From Plenodomus lindquistii (Eukaryota; Ascomycota; Dothideomycetes; Pleosporales; Leptosphaeriaceae): DNA of 64,000 nucleotides. Shown here one piece after another: positions 21,527-33,808 of the stretch. The position numbers and the translations under genes are program-made. The number at the start of each line of letters is the position of its first letter. The stretch's first letter is position 1. The notes below the pieces were generated by a model. That model was given only the letters and a program-made list of their open reading frames with translations. It had not been told where the DNA came from and ran no database searches. The stretch spans positions 930,001 to 994,000 of the forward strand of contig JANUWI010000011.1 in assembly GCA_025504975.1 (NCBI GenBank). Reading direction: 5' to 3'.

Positions 21527-23218
21527 GATCAGGACACGCGATGGGCGCAACAGGCCTGAAACAGCGGTGATGCAACGAGGCCTGAGCGTCGTGTGGCGAC
21601 AAGTGCGGCTTAAACGAGGCTTCAGCAAGAAGGGGAAGCCACTGAATGATATCTCTTTTCTCGAGGATCAGCAACAGCGTCCCAATCCATCAATCTGACC
21701 CTCTCTCTCCTCCCCTGTGCTGCAACGTCGGTCATCCGGCAGTGCCCAAACACAGAAGGGCCGATGGAGCTCTGCTGGAGGTGTAACACAACGCGAGCGT
21801 GAGGCTGTGTGGGCTTGCGCGGGGCTCAGCGGCTAGCCTTCCGATAGAGGGCGGGCGTGTCTCCCTACGACGACGACTCTGGGGTGGAGGTTTGATCGGC
21901 TTCCCAATCGAGGTCCGTCCCGTGGTAAAACGGTCTTGCATAGACCACGTGCGCGTGCATGCAACGGCGAGCGATGACAGTTTTAGGGCTGGGCCACCAC
22001 AGCCTCATCCTTGCCGAGTCAAACTGGCTTGGCACACAGCCGACGCCAGCGGCACACTCAACTGCCGTCGTCCGTTTCCGTGACCATGGACAAGAACGCC
22101 TTTGGCATATCAGCAGTCATCGTTCACACTGGCTTTTGTTCGTCGTTTCAAGAATGCGTGATATTGCGCAACGCCACCAGCAAGGCCGATGTGAGCCGAT
22201 GACCTAGGGCCGCGGACCGAAACTGGTTTTGACACTTTGTATAAACAAGAGCAGGCCCCGTCCGATCGTGGACGTGACTGGCCCGCTGAATAGTAATCAC
22301 CTGTCTTCACGCCTGGTAATTGGTAAGATCCATGTAAGTATTCCAGAGTTTATAGTTCCTGCCCTCGTCTGATCAATGCACTTGTGATTTACCTATCCAC
22401 AACCTTCCGGCGCAACCCCAACATCAACACTCGACTAGCTCCAAGAACATAAATGGTGAGTAATACCCACCAGTCTCCAAACTCTACTGTTCCTGGGAGT
22501 CGTAATTCATGCAAAGCATCAGGACAATGCACGTGTTTACGAATCTGGCCAAGTGCTGTCACTAATCCAGTCACTCACAGTCAGTTCAAGTAGTCGGCGA
22601 TCAGATTACAATCCACCGATGGGCATCTCGGCAGCACATGTACCATGGAAGCACTTGAACAAGTCGTACCAACGAGTCCAAGTATACAGAGCCTTCAACT
22701 TCACGACACTTTATTCAACCCCCACTGCCACGGTTCCTCGGGTCTAATCAGCAAAGCATCGAGGGTATCCGGTTCCACAACAACTCTCGAGCAATCAGCC
22801 CACCTGTGGTCTTTATCCATGTCTCAAGCTTCACATATACTCCACCGCGATCATAAGCGTGGGGAGCAACTATTACAGCGCGCCGCCGAAGTTGCAAATG
22901 TGTTCTTGGGGATGCAAGGGTGTCTTAAGCATATGTACGGTGACTATACATGTCGACTGCAGCCCCCACCGACTCTTACGACATCTGATGGGGTCACGCA
23001 ATCTTCCAATGCCCCATAAATCCCGAATCAACCGGAAATGTGGACTGAATATCACCGTCGACCAGAGGCCAGACTGAAAAAGCAACAAGTCGAGTCATTG
23101 AAGTTGTGATTCGCCTACCGGTACTTACGACATGAGTTGTGAGACGTTGAAGCTACTCGCCAACTCAGACCGAGCGTCTCCGCCGTCTCCGCATCTGCAT
23201 ACGCATCCTTCAAAATCC
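21527..23218. other. Intergenic, 1.7 kb, no gene seen
   Basis: Upstream region of the Zn2Cys6 gene and 3' flank of the acyl-CoA oxidase. The short frames have no shared motifs, and no splice model joins them. Confidence 0.6.
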
Positions 23219-25517
23219 TCACAGCTTGGCCAACACATGCCTGCCTCCATCGCCACTGCCCAGCACAATCTCGTCACTGCGCCAATCAGGATTAAACGTT
23301 ACCTTGTTCAATGGATTCCTGCGATGCGCCATGTCGAAGAGTTCCTCATATACTTTACCGTCTGAGCGACCCAACGCGCTGTTCAGCAGCCAATCTGGTA
23401 TCGACCACGCGTCCACCAGCTTCACAGCATGGGGTCGCAGCTCGCTCATAAGGTTTAGTATCGTCTCCTGAAGGTCGTACACAGACTCTGGCGAAACGGA
23501 TGTCGTCATGGTGAATGATGAGGCAGACTGGTCGAGCGTGTAGAGCGCATAGAGGCGAAAGCATATTCGAAGCACTTCCGGAGTGGGCGATGACAAGGTT
23601 GCACCGCTGTCACTGAAGCTGTTGTAGAAGTTTGCAACAAGTATTTGCTCCGAGTATGCACGGCTGAGGTTGTGTAGCTGGATCATCAGCTTTGTCCAGG
23701 CCTTCTTGTCCACGACACGAGCCTTGTAGGCGCGGTAGGACAGATCTGCCACACGCCATTGGAACGCTTCCACGATGGCCTGGTCGTCTACCCTGCCGTC
23801 CTTAACGACGCTTTGAGGTGTATGATGATCTTTGTGCTTCAGATACGACTGGAAGAGCAAATCGGTTGAGTCCCTTGCTGGTGCATTGGGATCCTTGATC
23901 GCCTCACCTATCTTCTTGATAAGGTGTGAAGCGACCTGTTGCGTTATCATCCAGTTGTCCCCCTCAACTGTCGGTTTTGATAAATAATCGGAGTTGAGTC
24001 CGACGAGGCCACTGCCACCACCGAATCCGTGACCGCCCATTGCACGACGGCAAGTTTCGATACCGTCAGCCGCCAGCGTGGTGCAGAGACTTTTCAGCCC
24101 ACTGCTTGCACTGTGTAACTCTGCCAGTGGACCGAAGTCACCTTTGTCAATAGTCTCGCGTGACTTGTGATACATGCTATACATGTATTCGCCCGTGTAA
24201 TGCAGGGCAAACGCTGTCGCTAATAGCGGCAAAATTCGTATCTGCACTGTGGGATAGTCGAGCACCTTCATCTCTTCATCGGAAGAGCTTTTGCTGTCAC
24301 GGTCTTTGAACTGTCGCCTTATTGAGCAGTATCGCACTGCCACCGTGACAGCACGTGCTAGGACCATTCTGGCCTGCATGACGATTTGGCCTCGCACGAA
24401 GGTGAGGCTTCCGTACACGACGGCTGCATGCCCGGTCCTTATAAACGCGCCAGTCTCGTCAGAGACTTCCGCGTAGCGAGATAACATTGCCGATTTGGGA
24501 ACACGATAACGATTGAAAAGCATGTAGCCATTGTCCATAGACGCGTAGCCATACTTCGGACCGATGTCACCTACAACGATACCCGGAAGCGGCTGGTGTG
24601 TCTTCCCGTCCCGAATCTGTAGGATGAAGGTTTGCGGGCCGTGAGTCTCGTATTCGGAATCGGAGAGGCTGTCGGTAGGTGGATCGAGGGCTTTTTTTCT
24701 CGATTGCTTCGGCAGCAGCAGTTGTGCAACCACGATCTGCAGATGGCGCACGTCAGTAAGCCCAAGGCGGAGTTAAAGCTGGCGAGTAGCCAGTACGATC
24801 AGGTTTGTGGGACACGTACAGCATGTGTGGCGGTACGACCCATGGATCCATTCCACCATTTACTTGCGGTCAAGTAGGGGCTGTGTATCTCAAACTCTTT
24901 CTTGACAGGATCCCACTTTGCTGTTGTCTCGAGACCTCGCACGTTACTGCCATGACCCAGTTCAGACTGTGCGTAGCAGCCAATGATGTCGTAGTTCAGG
25001 ATTCTGGGCATCCAATGCTTTTTTTGCTCCTCGGAGCCCTGCTCGCGTACGGTGGTGACTGTAAGAGGCTGTCAGCCAGCGCCCACGTTGCACACACACA
25101 TGCACGCCATATCAACTGGAAGATCTGTCACTGACCGAACATGGTCATGTGCAACCAATATGGGCTCATCTCATCATTGAGATATTGCGCCATATCCCAG
25201 TCTTCATAATTCCAACCCTCCCTCTTGATGATGCGCTGGATAGCTTTTGCCCTGGCCAGCCCCAGATGATACCGCTCTGGCCGGGAGAGATTCAACTGCT
25301 GGTCCTTGGCAAACAGCTTCTCTTTGCTCAGCACCGCGAGCACTTTTTGTTGCCGCTCCAGGAAGCCATCGCGCTCAAGCAGGTGCCTGGCAAGCTGAGT
25401 AACATGGATAGACGAGCTGTCTCGCTCAGCCTGGAGTGTTGCTGTGCCGTCGTGAGCCGGCTTGAGGTGATCGGTGAAGTCGAGCATCGCGCAATTGGTC
25501 AGTCGCGTCTCATCCAT
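23219..25517 (-). CDS. Peroxisomal acyl-CoA oxidase
   Basis: Exons 25517-25136, 25058-24820 and 24736-23219; 712 aa, normal for the family. The enzyme introduces the trans-2 double bond into acyl-CoA with FAD and produces hydrogen peroxide, the first step of peroxisomal beta-oxidation. Evidence in order: DFTDHLKPAH at the start, FVTTVREQGSEEQ and GCYAQSELGHGSNV (substrate/FAD site), LTASKWWNGSMGRTATHA, PGIVVGDIGPKYGY, RYCSIRRQF, GGHGFGGGSGLVGL and NYLxxPTVEGDNWMI-like (here DYLSKPTVEGDNWMI). The last residues are LAKL, so AKL is a type-1 peroxisomal targeting signal. Both introns sit at conserved sites and keep frame. Its neighbours are an acyltransferase and a ligase that also ends AKL, which favours a special substrate over bulk fatty acids. 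Confidence 0.95.
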
Positions 25518-26323
25518 AGCCAAACGAAGCGAGATGCAGATGCCAGCGTGTCGTGCTCAATGCGACATTGCTCATCGAAGAGCGGAATGAGCGACGAGCG
25601 CATTGTGGGAAATTTGAAGCTGAATTAGTCTTCGGCAATAAGGCTGAGGATTAGGTTGCGCGACAGCCTCGGTAAGAGCGATGGCCAGGGGCGTGGCTGT
25701 GAACTGCCATGTCTGCGGAGGAGAGAGGTTGATGGTGCGCGTCAGTCACAATGCGGGGTGCCGCCTCGCTGTCACTGGCGCGCCTGGCTACCATCACAAA
25801 GGCATTTCTCGGCAACTACGCCGGAGGGGCACAGTTATTTGCCGCCAGCTTTGCTCGGGTGTGTCGCCTGGCTACCATCACGGAGGCAATGTCCGGCTAA
25901 CACGCTGGATGTTTACATTGACCTGTCACTAGCTCTGCTCATGTGGTGTGAATGAAGTGGTGTGGTGTTATACCGGCTCAAGCGAAGACGATGAATGAGT
26001 GCAACGCAAAGTAAAAATCCAAGTCCCTCAGCACATTGCGAGGCGCCACCACCAGGGTTTGGTAGTATTAGAGTTACGAAATGTTGTGCGCGTGGAAATG
26101 ACGACCGTACTTTCATAAACCAGGAAAACAAACATAGTTGTACAGGATATCAGAGGTCCAGACCCAGCCGCTGTAAGAAGAAAACGCCGCTAATAATGAC
26201 CAATACCTAATGCCTTCGAGGAGATAGGAAATGAAAGAGTTCATCAACAAGTGGTGCCGGCGCACCGAGAACCTTACAAAGGTTCGATCATCAACATACC
26301 GGTCGTTGCGGAAGCTAGCAGCC
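25518..26323. other. Acyl-CoA oxidase upstream region with an 84-bp tandem duplication
   Basis: Upstream of the oxidase and 3' of the acyltransferase. It holds the imperfect tandem duplication listed separately. No gene seen. Confidence 0.6.
25781..25949. repeat. Imperfect tandem duplication, unit about 84 bp
   Basis: Each unit opens with CGCCTGGCTACCATCAC (25781-25797 and 25865-25881). Similarity continues with AGGCA, CGGC-A, ACGC-GGA and AGCT-TGCTC blocks, so the whole unit appears duplicated and then diverged. Confidence 0.75.
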
Positions 26324-28149
26324 TCATTCTATCGCAGCATCGGCCCACTTGCTCAAACCATCCTTCTCTTTCAATACGCGGTCCATATCCTCTTCCGCAA
26401 GTCGCACCAGGACTTCGAAAGGTGCTTCCACGCCGGCCGAGGGCTGCCTCCTGCGGGGAAGGAAGATCATACCTCCATCTCCTGGACCGTACGACCTTCG
26501 AATGAACTCAGGTCGCCCGTTGAGAGTCTTTTCTCCTAGGTCCGTGCCAGGTATACCCCAACGGAGATCCGCTCCGAAGTTCAGCCACGAAGTAATGTAG
26601 ATGTCGGCTCCGAAGCTCAATGCCAATGCGCATTCCGTGTCTGTGATTCGCTCAATCGACTTGAAGAAGGTCAAGTGACGAGATATCCAGTCGTTATCGA
26701 CACCTAGTATCGTAGCCTTGATCTTGCGAATGACGTTGATGATAGTGCTCTGGGTTACACTAGATGCACGTCAGTTACGCGTTCTCAAGGATACCCTGTG
26801 CATAAGAATCTGGCCACGAGGCCCCTTGTGACGCAAGGTACGACAGATTGACGACGTGTTGGTGGGAATTGACTCACCGGTGCTCAGCTGTCAGATCAGA
26901 GATGTTTAGTGTGCCTCTAGAGAAAAGCGCCATGTTGCCCATGTAATCCGCGGGCACCGGAGGCTGTTGCCGCTTTCGTAGATCTGTCGCGATTCCGACG
27001 TTTGTCGTCGTGTAATTACTCTTGGTCAAACGTTCTGCTCTTGCTCGAGTTACGTGAGTCCATACTAGGGCCGCCAGGACGTTACACATCGTCGGAGGAG
27101 TATCCTTGGGGAAGTGAGGCCGTAGTTGTTCTCGGTATTTCCGAACACGCGCTGCCGGTATGACTAGGAGTCGTTGAGTACACTTAGTCTCCTTGGGTAG
27201 CGTCTTCCGATACTCGTACGTCCCATCACAGTAGCAATCGGCCACCAGGCTGTTGTCTGGTCTCGATGGGGCGTTGTCGATCGCAAGCCGCATCTTCGAC
27301 TGTGTATCGGCTATGCTTGAAGGGTCTGCTCTGGTCAGCGAAGGAGTGGGCAATGCCAGGGGTGTCAAATACTGAAACGTTCATTCTTCTCGAGCGTGCG
27401 TAGTCCGGAGACCTCGGAGACGTTTGCGGAGAAGGTCTGCCAGAAGGTAGTGACACCGGAAAAATCCAAGACACTGTGATGCATGTACATGGACAATACA
27501 AGGCCACCAGGGATGAAGTAGGCCTGTATCCTCATGGCTGGTGCATCGCTCTTTTGAAAGTCCACCTTGCCCTCGCCGTTGGCTGGGATGCCTGGATAGT
27601 TTGAGAAGTCTTCTGGGACGAACATGGCGCTCTTGAAAGCACTTGGCGGCATGCCTTTTCGTTTCAGCTGCTCGTAAGTGTGTGGGAAGGTTGTTGGATG
27701 CAACGGAATCTGCTTGGATCGGAACACGCACGCCATCTCCTCGTCCGAGATGTCGACTGGATACTCCAAGGTCAGTCGTCCAGTTTCTCGATCGGCCAAT
27801 GTGAGTGTCCCTGCGAGAAACGGGAACCTCTTGAGGGAGAGGCGGAGGCCAGCACCCAGAGCCTGGATGGCAGCCTCGGTTTCCTTTTGATTGGGGAACT
27901 GCGGCGATTAACCACAATGAACCTGAACATGACGTCGACGCACGTAGAGAGAGCACTTACTGGAAATATGGACAGTGTCTGCGTGTACACTCGAACGACG
28001 TTCTGATCCAGATGGGACAGATGGAAAGCCTTTGTGCGCTCGGGCGGCGGCGAGACTGATTTGACGATCATCTTGACCAGGCAAGAGGCGCTGCTAGCGA
28101 TAGACTCCAGGGGCCAGGGCTTGCGCGATACCAGCGGGATGTCTAACAT
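26324..28149 (-). CDS. BAHD-type acyltransferase (trichothecene 3-O-acetyltransferase-like)
   Basis: Exons 28149-27961, 27898-27373, 27310-26878 and 26759-26324; 527 aa. The family moves an acyl group from acyl-CoA onto a hydroxyl or amine in the cytosol. The catalytic HxxxD motif is visible as MHHSVLDFSG near residue 203, with general-base His. Upstream are LSHLDQNVVRVYTQ and LSLKRFPFLAGTL, the usual N-terminal blocks; near the end comes WLNFGADLRWG, in place of the DFGWG motif. The third intron (118 nt) and the second are less certain: the second uses GTATTT, and an acceptor 18 nt earlier is possible. No peroxisomal signal is present. The neighbouring genes suggest that it esterifies the product of an acyl-CoA pathway. 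Confidence 0.85.
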
Positions 28150-30416
28150 AATCAGGGGCTTTGGCAGTGAGCTTATATACGGCGAGGAGGAAGAGTCACA
28201 CACACCGTGGCTTTGGGGGAGCAAACACGCAGCAAGTGAAGCACGAGATGTCATTTTACCCCTTCACCGCAAGGTCCTTTCGAGTGCATTTGTGTAACGG
28301 CAGCGGCATTGGCCCACGCTTCGACGTTTGGAACGGGCCGAGTGGGCTAAGGTCAACTACCACCGCATTTGGCAACATCCTCATGTTGCACAGACACGCA
28401 TCGCCCGCTTCCCCGACTCGCCCCCAACTAGCGCTGCTTATTCGAGACTCGCATCCACACCCGTGGTGCTCGCAAGACGTCTTGTGCCGCTTCCCCGTCT
28501 GCCTTGTTCGACTGTGCCTGAGCACCAGGCCTCGCGGAAGCGGACGCGATGCTGCCGCTGCGCGAACGTTCACCCAGCGTCTCCACCGAGTTGGGATGCA
28601 AAGGGCAAGGGTCAGTGCCGGGTTTTGCTTTTCTTGTCGCCGATGGACCATCACCCTCAGCGGCGTCGAGGTCAGGCGACAGCACGCTGCAGCGTCAAGA
28701 GTTGGATAATGCGTCTGTGACGCCCGGATCCCAGATCCCAGCCTGGCAGGGTTCAGGCCGTGTGTAGTCGACGTTCTTTTGTTTGCCTCGTCCTCCGCCT
28801 CTGCCCATGCTGACGTCCCCCCAATGTGCGGCACGGGCACAGCGGCACAGCATCGCACCCGCAGGCCCGATCAGACTTGGATGTGTAGCTTTTCGCTGGC
28901 CTGGAATGACGGAAAAGCCACAGCGGCGCTGCCACGACAAGACGCCCCACGGCTCATGCTACCCTAAGCGCGTACAATTCACAGTGTGACTGGCAAAAGC
29001 TCGTCGCCAATGGTCCCTCTATGCAAAGCAACCCTCAGCCCAAGACCAGGCGCATGGAAGCCTGTGACTGAGCTCCATCTGCGCCCAACGGCTCCACGCA
29101 GGTCGGTGTCGCGTCAGGCGCCTCAAATAGCCCCAACGTGGCGGTGAGCTATGCTCGAGTTGGCAGAGAAACATGAGACGTAAGTCCAAGGGCGTCATAA
29201 TAAGCAGGCAGGCCTCTGAGCGGACACGTCGCGGGTGCACTGGCGGCTTGTGGGTCGTCGCGCTCGTAATGACTGCCAGCAGGCACCAGCCCAAGACTAG
29301 GACCGCCAATCCCATGTGTACAATGACGACAGACGGTGTGGCTGTTAATTCCATGATTTGAAATATTAAGCGCTGCAGGCTTCGCACATCACAGTCGTTC
29401 CCACACGTATGGCAATCCCCAGTTGGTGTTCATGCAAGAACCAATCAATAAAGCTGTCAGGACCCTCGGTCCTATTCTCAGCACCGCCGTTGAAACCAAA
29501 TGATTTGCGGAACCTTGAAATACGCACGAGTCGTGCCATTCTTGTGCGAACCTGTGTCGATGTACAGCTGTGGGTGTGCAGCACCATATATGCGTGACAC
29601 AGAGATGCTGCGCTGGAATGGCCGGGTAAGGCGTCCGAACAATCGCGGCTCGGAATGTGCACAACACGCGCCTGATCCCGCCTCAATGCAACGTGGAACC
29701 AGTTCACCGGAAGGAACCCCCAATATCACCATGTCGCACGCCGGAAGATCGTTGCAAGATCGCGAGGGCGGGAGAGGATCGACGCCCAAGAGCGCCAGTG
29801 TGCGTTGGGCTGCGAGCCCTGCGATACCTATCGTGCAGCTCAGGGGCTAAGACGTGCATTTGCACCCATTCTCACCAACTAGTCTCCAGAATTGATACAG
29901 TGAAATGTACAGTCCATCTGAGCTTGCAATCTCCAAAGAGTCGTTCCCGGCATAGCGTTTACAAGCTGAACGCGATCCGCACCGAGCAGCGTCCCGCTCC
30001 GAGCCGTCAAAGCAAGGGGTGCCGGCATGGGTGGCCTGTGACAATTAGTCCTGATCTCGGTCAATACTGTCCGCGCGAACGCATGGTATCGTGTCAGCTG
30101 AAGTTCGACACAGAACTTGAAGATATTCCAAAATGGCTAGCGCCGGAGTCGAGGGCCTGCGGGGTTCTAGAAGTCCGGTACCGGTAACTCTTCAGGGTCC
30201 TTCCCCGCCTTTTCACTGGCATTACATGAGGGGACGAGCCGGTAATTGCCATGGAAGTTAATGACTATTGCGAACGATTGGTCGGCCTCGGTTGCATTGC
30301 ATATACCTCAATGGATTGGTCGGTGATGTCGACACAACTCTGTGGTTTAATTCATCACAGAAGCTGCAAAAGGCAACATCGTATAAGCCTGCTTGACCAC
30401 AGAGCGGACTGCTGAT
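28150..30416. other. Intergenic, 2.3 kb, no supported gene
   Basis: Divergent promoter between the acyltransferase (minus) and the ligase (plus). Open frames exist in several phases. The only one with a protein-like feature is a minus-strand frame starting at the ATG at 29354, with one hydrophobic helix (see findings). I see no splice model or family motif. Confidence 0.5.
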
Positions 30417-32273
30417 ATGGAAGACCGATGTTGTATGGTTCCCAGACATGACGGCTACGGCGTGCTTCCCAACACGGTACGAGACAGCATACAGACCCGT
30501 AGTACTCGTTGTACTATGTTGTTAACGTATGCCAGCCTCTGTTCGGTCGTCTCCTACGGTTTGCGGGTCGTAGCCCAGCGCGCATTGCGATAGATGATGT
30601 GCAGTTGAAATGCCAAAGAACTCATCTAGAGTTACTGTCCGACGCTCTGGTTCTTCGCAAAACGATACTTGATAACCTGGATGCATCTTCTGTCGAGGCA
30701 TTGCGATGCAGGAAAGAGGTCTACATTGCCATCGTAGCGGGGGGAGGTTATGAGTATACGGTAGCCATACTGGCCGTTCTCGCGCTGGGAGCCGCTGCAG
30801 TGCCAATTACGCCCGCACTTCCTGTAGAAGAAGCAGCATATTTTGTCGAAAAGTCAAAGGCGGCACTTGTCCTCGTCAGCACGCCTGCTCTCAAGAAATG
30901 CTTCGACTTGGAGAAACGCATCATCTCAACAAGCAACGAGCACTTCAAAGGGATACCAATCGCACCATGCACCTTCACACCTCCCCTGAACCCAGCCGAC
31001 ATTGTAATTTCTTCGGATCTAGCTTTGGAAGAGAACGGGCCTTCTGTTGTTATCTTCACCAGCGGTACAACCGGACCCCCCAAAGGTGCGGTGATGCGGA
31101 GGTCGTACGTATTCGACTGCGCCCTCTCGGTAGCAGACCATTACAGACTGACTGAACACGATGTCATGTTGCATGTATTGCCCGTACATCATGCAACGGG
31201 CGTTGGGATCAATTTCTTCCCGTTCCTGATCTCCGGCGGTCGAATTGAGTTCCGCAGCGGTGGTTTCGATGAGGCATGGATGTGGGAGCGATGGAAACAG
31301 GGCGCCGTGAATCCTCGTCGTCGACTTACATTCTTCTCTGGAGTTCCGACTGTATATATGCGCTTGAGGCGGCACTACCAACGAGTCCTGTCCCAGCTTC
31401 CGGCAAAGGAGCTAGCCATGTACATCGCTGGAGCCCGGCAGTTTAGAGCCTGTTTGTGTGGAACTTCCGCGCTGCCTCAGCCACTGAATGAATTCTGGAC
31501 AACTCTCATGCAGAAGAAGATCTTGCAGCGATATGGCGCGACAGAGTTTGGCGCCATTTTCAAAGTACATATTGACGATAAGAATGTACCAGACGGCTCA
31601 GTAGGGAATATCGTTAGCGGTATCGATGTACGCCTGTCAGAGGGCAATGAGGGCGAGGTGCTTGTGAAAAGTCCAGTAAGATCTGCCAATGTCGTGTCCT
31701 GTCGATTCTTATTGATGAATTTAGCACATGTTTTCCAAGTATCTCCATGATCCGGAGGCGACTGCCAAAGCCCATGACGAGGATGGATACTTCAAGACTG
31801 GTGACATCGCAAGAAGAGAGGGAGACTACTTTTTCATTGTTGGTCGGGCGTCTCTGGATATCATCAAGTCCGGAGGGTATAAAATCTCGGCTCTTGATAT
31901 CGAACGTGACCTTTTGGGCTTGCCATATATCGCCGAGGCCATGGTCGTTGGCGTCGCTGATGAAGAATTTGGGCAGCGCGTCGCAGCCGTGATATCCCTG
32001 CAAAAAGACGATTTAACGGACGAATTCTTCGAAACGCACGGAAACACTGAGTTCCTGGTCACCATTGAGGATGTGCGGCGAGATCTACGCAACAAATTGG
32101 CCGGATACAAAATGCCAACGCTCCTCCGCGTTGTCAACGGTGAGTTGCCAAAGACTGTTACTGGAAAAGTGCAAAAGAAAATCCTTGGGCCGCAATTCTT
32201 TCCCGTCGATTACCAGACTTGTCCGGAAGTGCAGCAATGGGTGACGTCCCCGCGCCAGTTGGCAAAGCTGTGA
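30417..32273 (+). CDS. AMP-dependent acyl-CoA ligase with peroxisomal signal (malonyl/acyl-CoA synthetase-like)
   Basis: Exons 30417-30476, 30536-31675 and 31725-32273; 582 aa. The main frame is closed by TAG at 30500 with no usable ATG, so a first exon is required; the one given ends at GTACGA, and a 59-nt intron restores LPNTPLFGRLL in frame. The enzyme activates a carboxylic acid with ATP and joins it to CoA. Motifs: VVIFTSGTTGPPKGAV (about 192-207, ATP loop), YGATEFG, DGYFKTGDIARR (about 420) and GRASLDIIKSGGYKIS, then LPKTVTGKVQKK with the catalytic Lys near 548. It ends AKL, a type-1 peroxisomal signal, like the oxidase 7 kb away. The closest group by eye is the ACSF3/malonyl-CoA synthetase type; the substrate is unknown. 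Confidence 0.9.
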
Positions 32274-33526
32274 TACGGTAAGTGAGATTGTACACGAGCC
32301 GTTGTACGCGAGGTTAACGCTCGTCGGTCACACGTTTTGCGCGCTTGGTAGTATTGAATATCTTGTTCGAAGGACCTGGTACAGTCTTCAGATAGCATTA
32401 GCTGTGAATACTCCTGGCGCAAGAGGCAGGGTGGCACAAGATGCTTAGGTGTAATTTAGGAGCCGCTCAGATCTTGAGGAATGCTGTTTAGCAAAACCGT
32501 AGCCCTAATATTGCCATTATTTCTAATACAGAGACATGGCCATGTCCATCGGCGCATACAGTGCATTGTCCTTTCGCGTTACATGCCAATTAAGATGGTC
32601 GTGAACATCAAGACACTCAGAAACTTGCAAGTTGGACAATTTTCAATAAAATAGGTAATGTGTATAGTGGAGAAGTATCACCATGCAGTATGGATAGGCA
32701 GTGGATGAGTCTAAGGCGGACATTAGCGCCGAGTCGCATGCTTGTTGCGCCTGCCCTTTCTAGGCTTCCCTGCGCACTGCAGACGTGTTACATCACGGAC
32801 CAGCGGTCAAGACAACACCAATTTTACACCATCACTTACACACAATGCTGGTCTATCAAATAGTGCAGCGGTGAACTCTAATGGCTCGCGCTTCCTCTTT
32901 CACCACTCTCCGACCGTTACGCTTGATATCTGACCGAGTCGTATGAATTCCGAAAAGGTCACCTGATAGTTACGGTCAAACGTAAGCGCTTCACGCGCCC
33001 GACCGCACCTCCCCACTCATACGACACTTGTGAAGAGTCTGTCCTAGTATCTGGTAGAAATGCCATGGTCCAGCGTCAGTCACTGAAACGCAATCCTGCG
33101 CCGGCTTAGCTTCGAACGCGGAGTCGTCACGCCACCAGCTCAGCATATCCTAGAAAACTCGGAGATTCAGAATACTTACGTTGAAGCTATCATGTGGTGT
33201 GAAGGGAAAGGTTGAAACTGCTCCCTGCCCGACTTATCAAATATTGGATGACATTGGGCGTGATACCTTTTTTTTTATTTCAAGGTTTGTGATTACTGCA
33301 ATCATGCAGCTTACCCTCGACTGATCACTGCTCAAAACGCAAACCAATAAAGCATGGAATCGAGATCGTGTGAATGTCCGACAGCTCTCAGACTTGACCA
33401 TGTAGACCATGCGGAAAGGGTCACTACTGGACCGCCACGGATACCTAGCTCTGTTGTCCCTACGGTCGCAAGACTTCCCGGCCTCTGAAGTCAGCACACA
33501 GTCAAACATTCGAGGCGAAAACCACA

Positions 33527-33808
33527 ATGTGCCTGATCAACGAGGCACCAGAGACCATATCGGACGCTATTGTCTTTAGTACCGCTGCTGCTTGTGCTCC
33601 TAGCGTTGATGAGTATCTCTCCAGTGTTCTCGACGAGTATGAGCATCACAAACAACAGCGACAGCATGATGAACAGTCAATACACATACCGGATCCGTCA
33701 CTGTCTCACAAAATAATACCGATGTTCGTCAACCGATGGTGCGACAGTCCTGGTCAGCAGACGAATGAATTCTTCCATCGGATCGAGCCCGTCTTGCGAT
33801 TGACTTGA
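33527..33808 (+). CDS. Short hypothetical frame
   Basis: An ATG-started frame of 93 aa with a DEYLSSVLDEYEHHKQQ helix. No family, no splice partners and no strong leader. It may be chance or the relic of a lost gene. Confidence 0.2.
   Translation: MCLINEAPETISDAIVFSTAAACAPSVDEYLSSVLDEYEHHKQQRQHDEQSIHIPDPSLSHKIIPMFVNRWCDSPGQQTNEFFHRIEPVLRLT

Noticed and set aside
28256..28858. Minus-strand frame of 200 aa upstream of the acyltransferase
   Set aside because: No start that fits a leader, no motif, biased composition and competing frames on the other strand of similar length.
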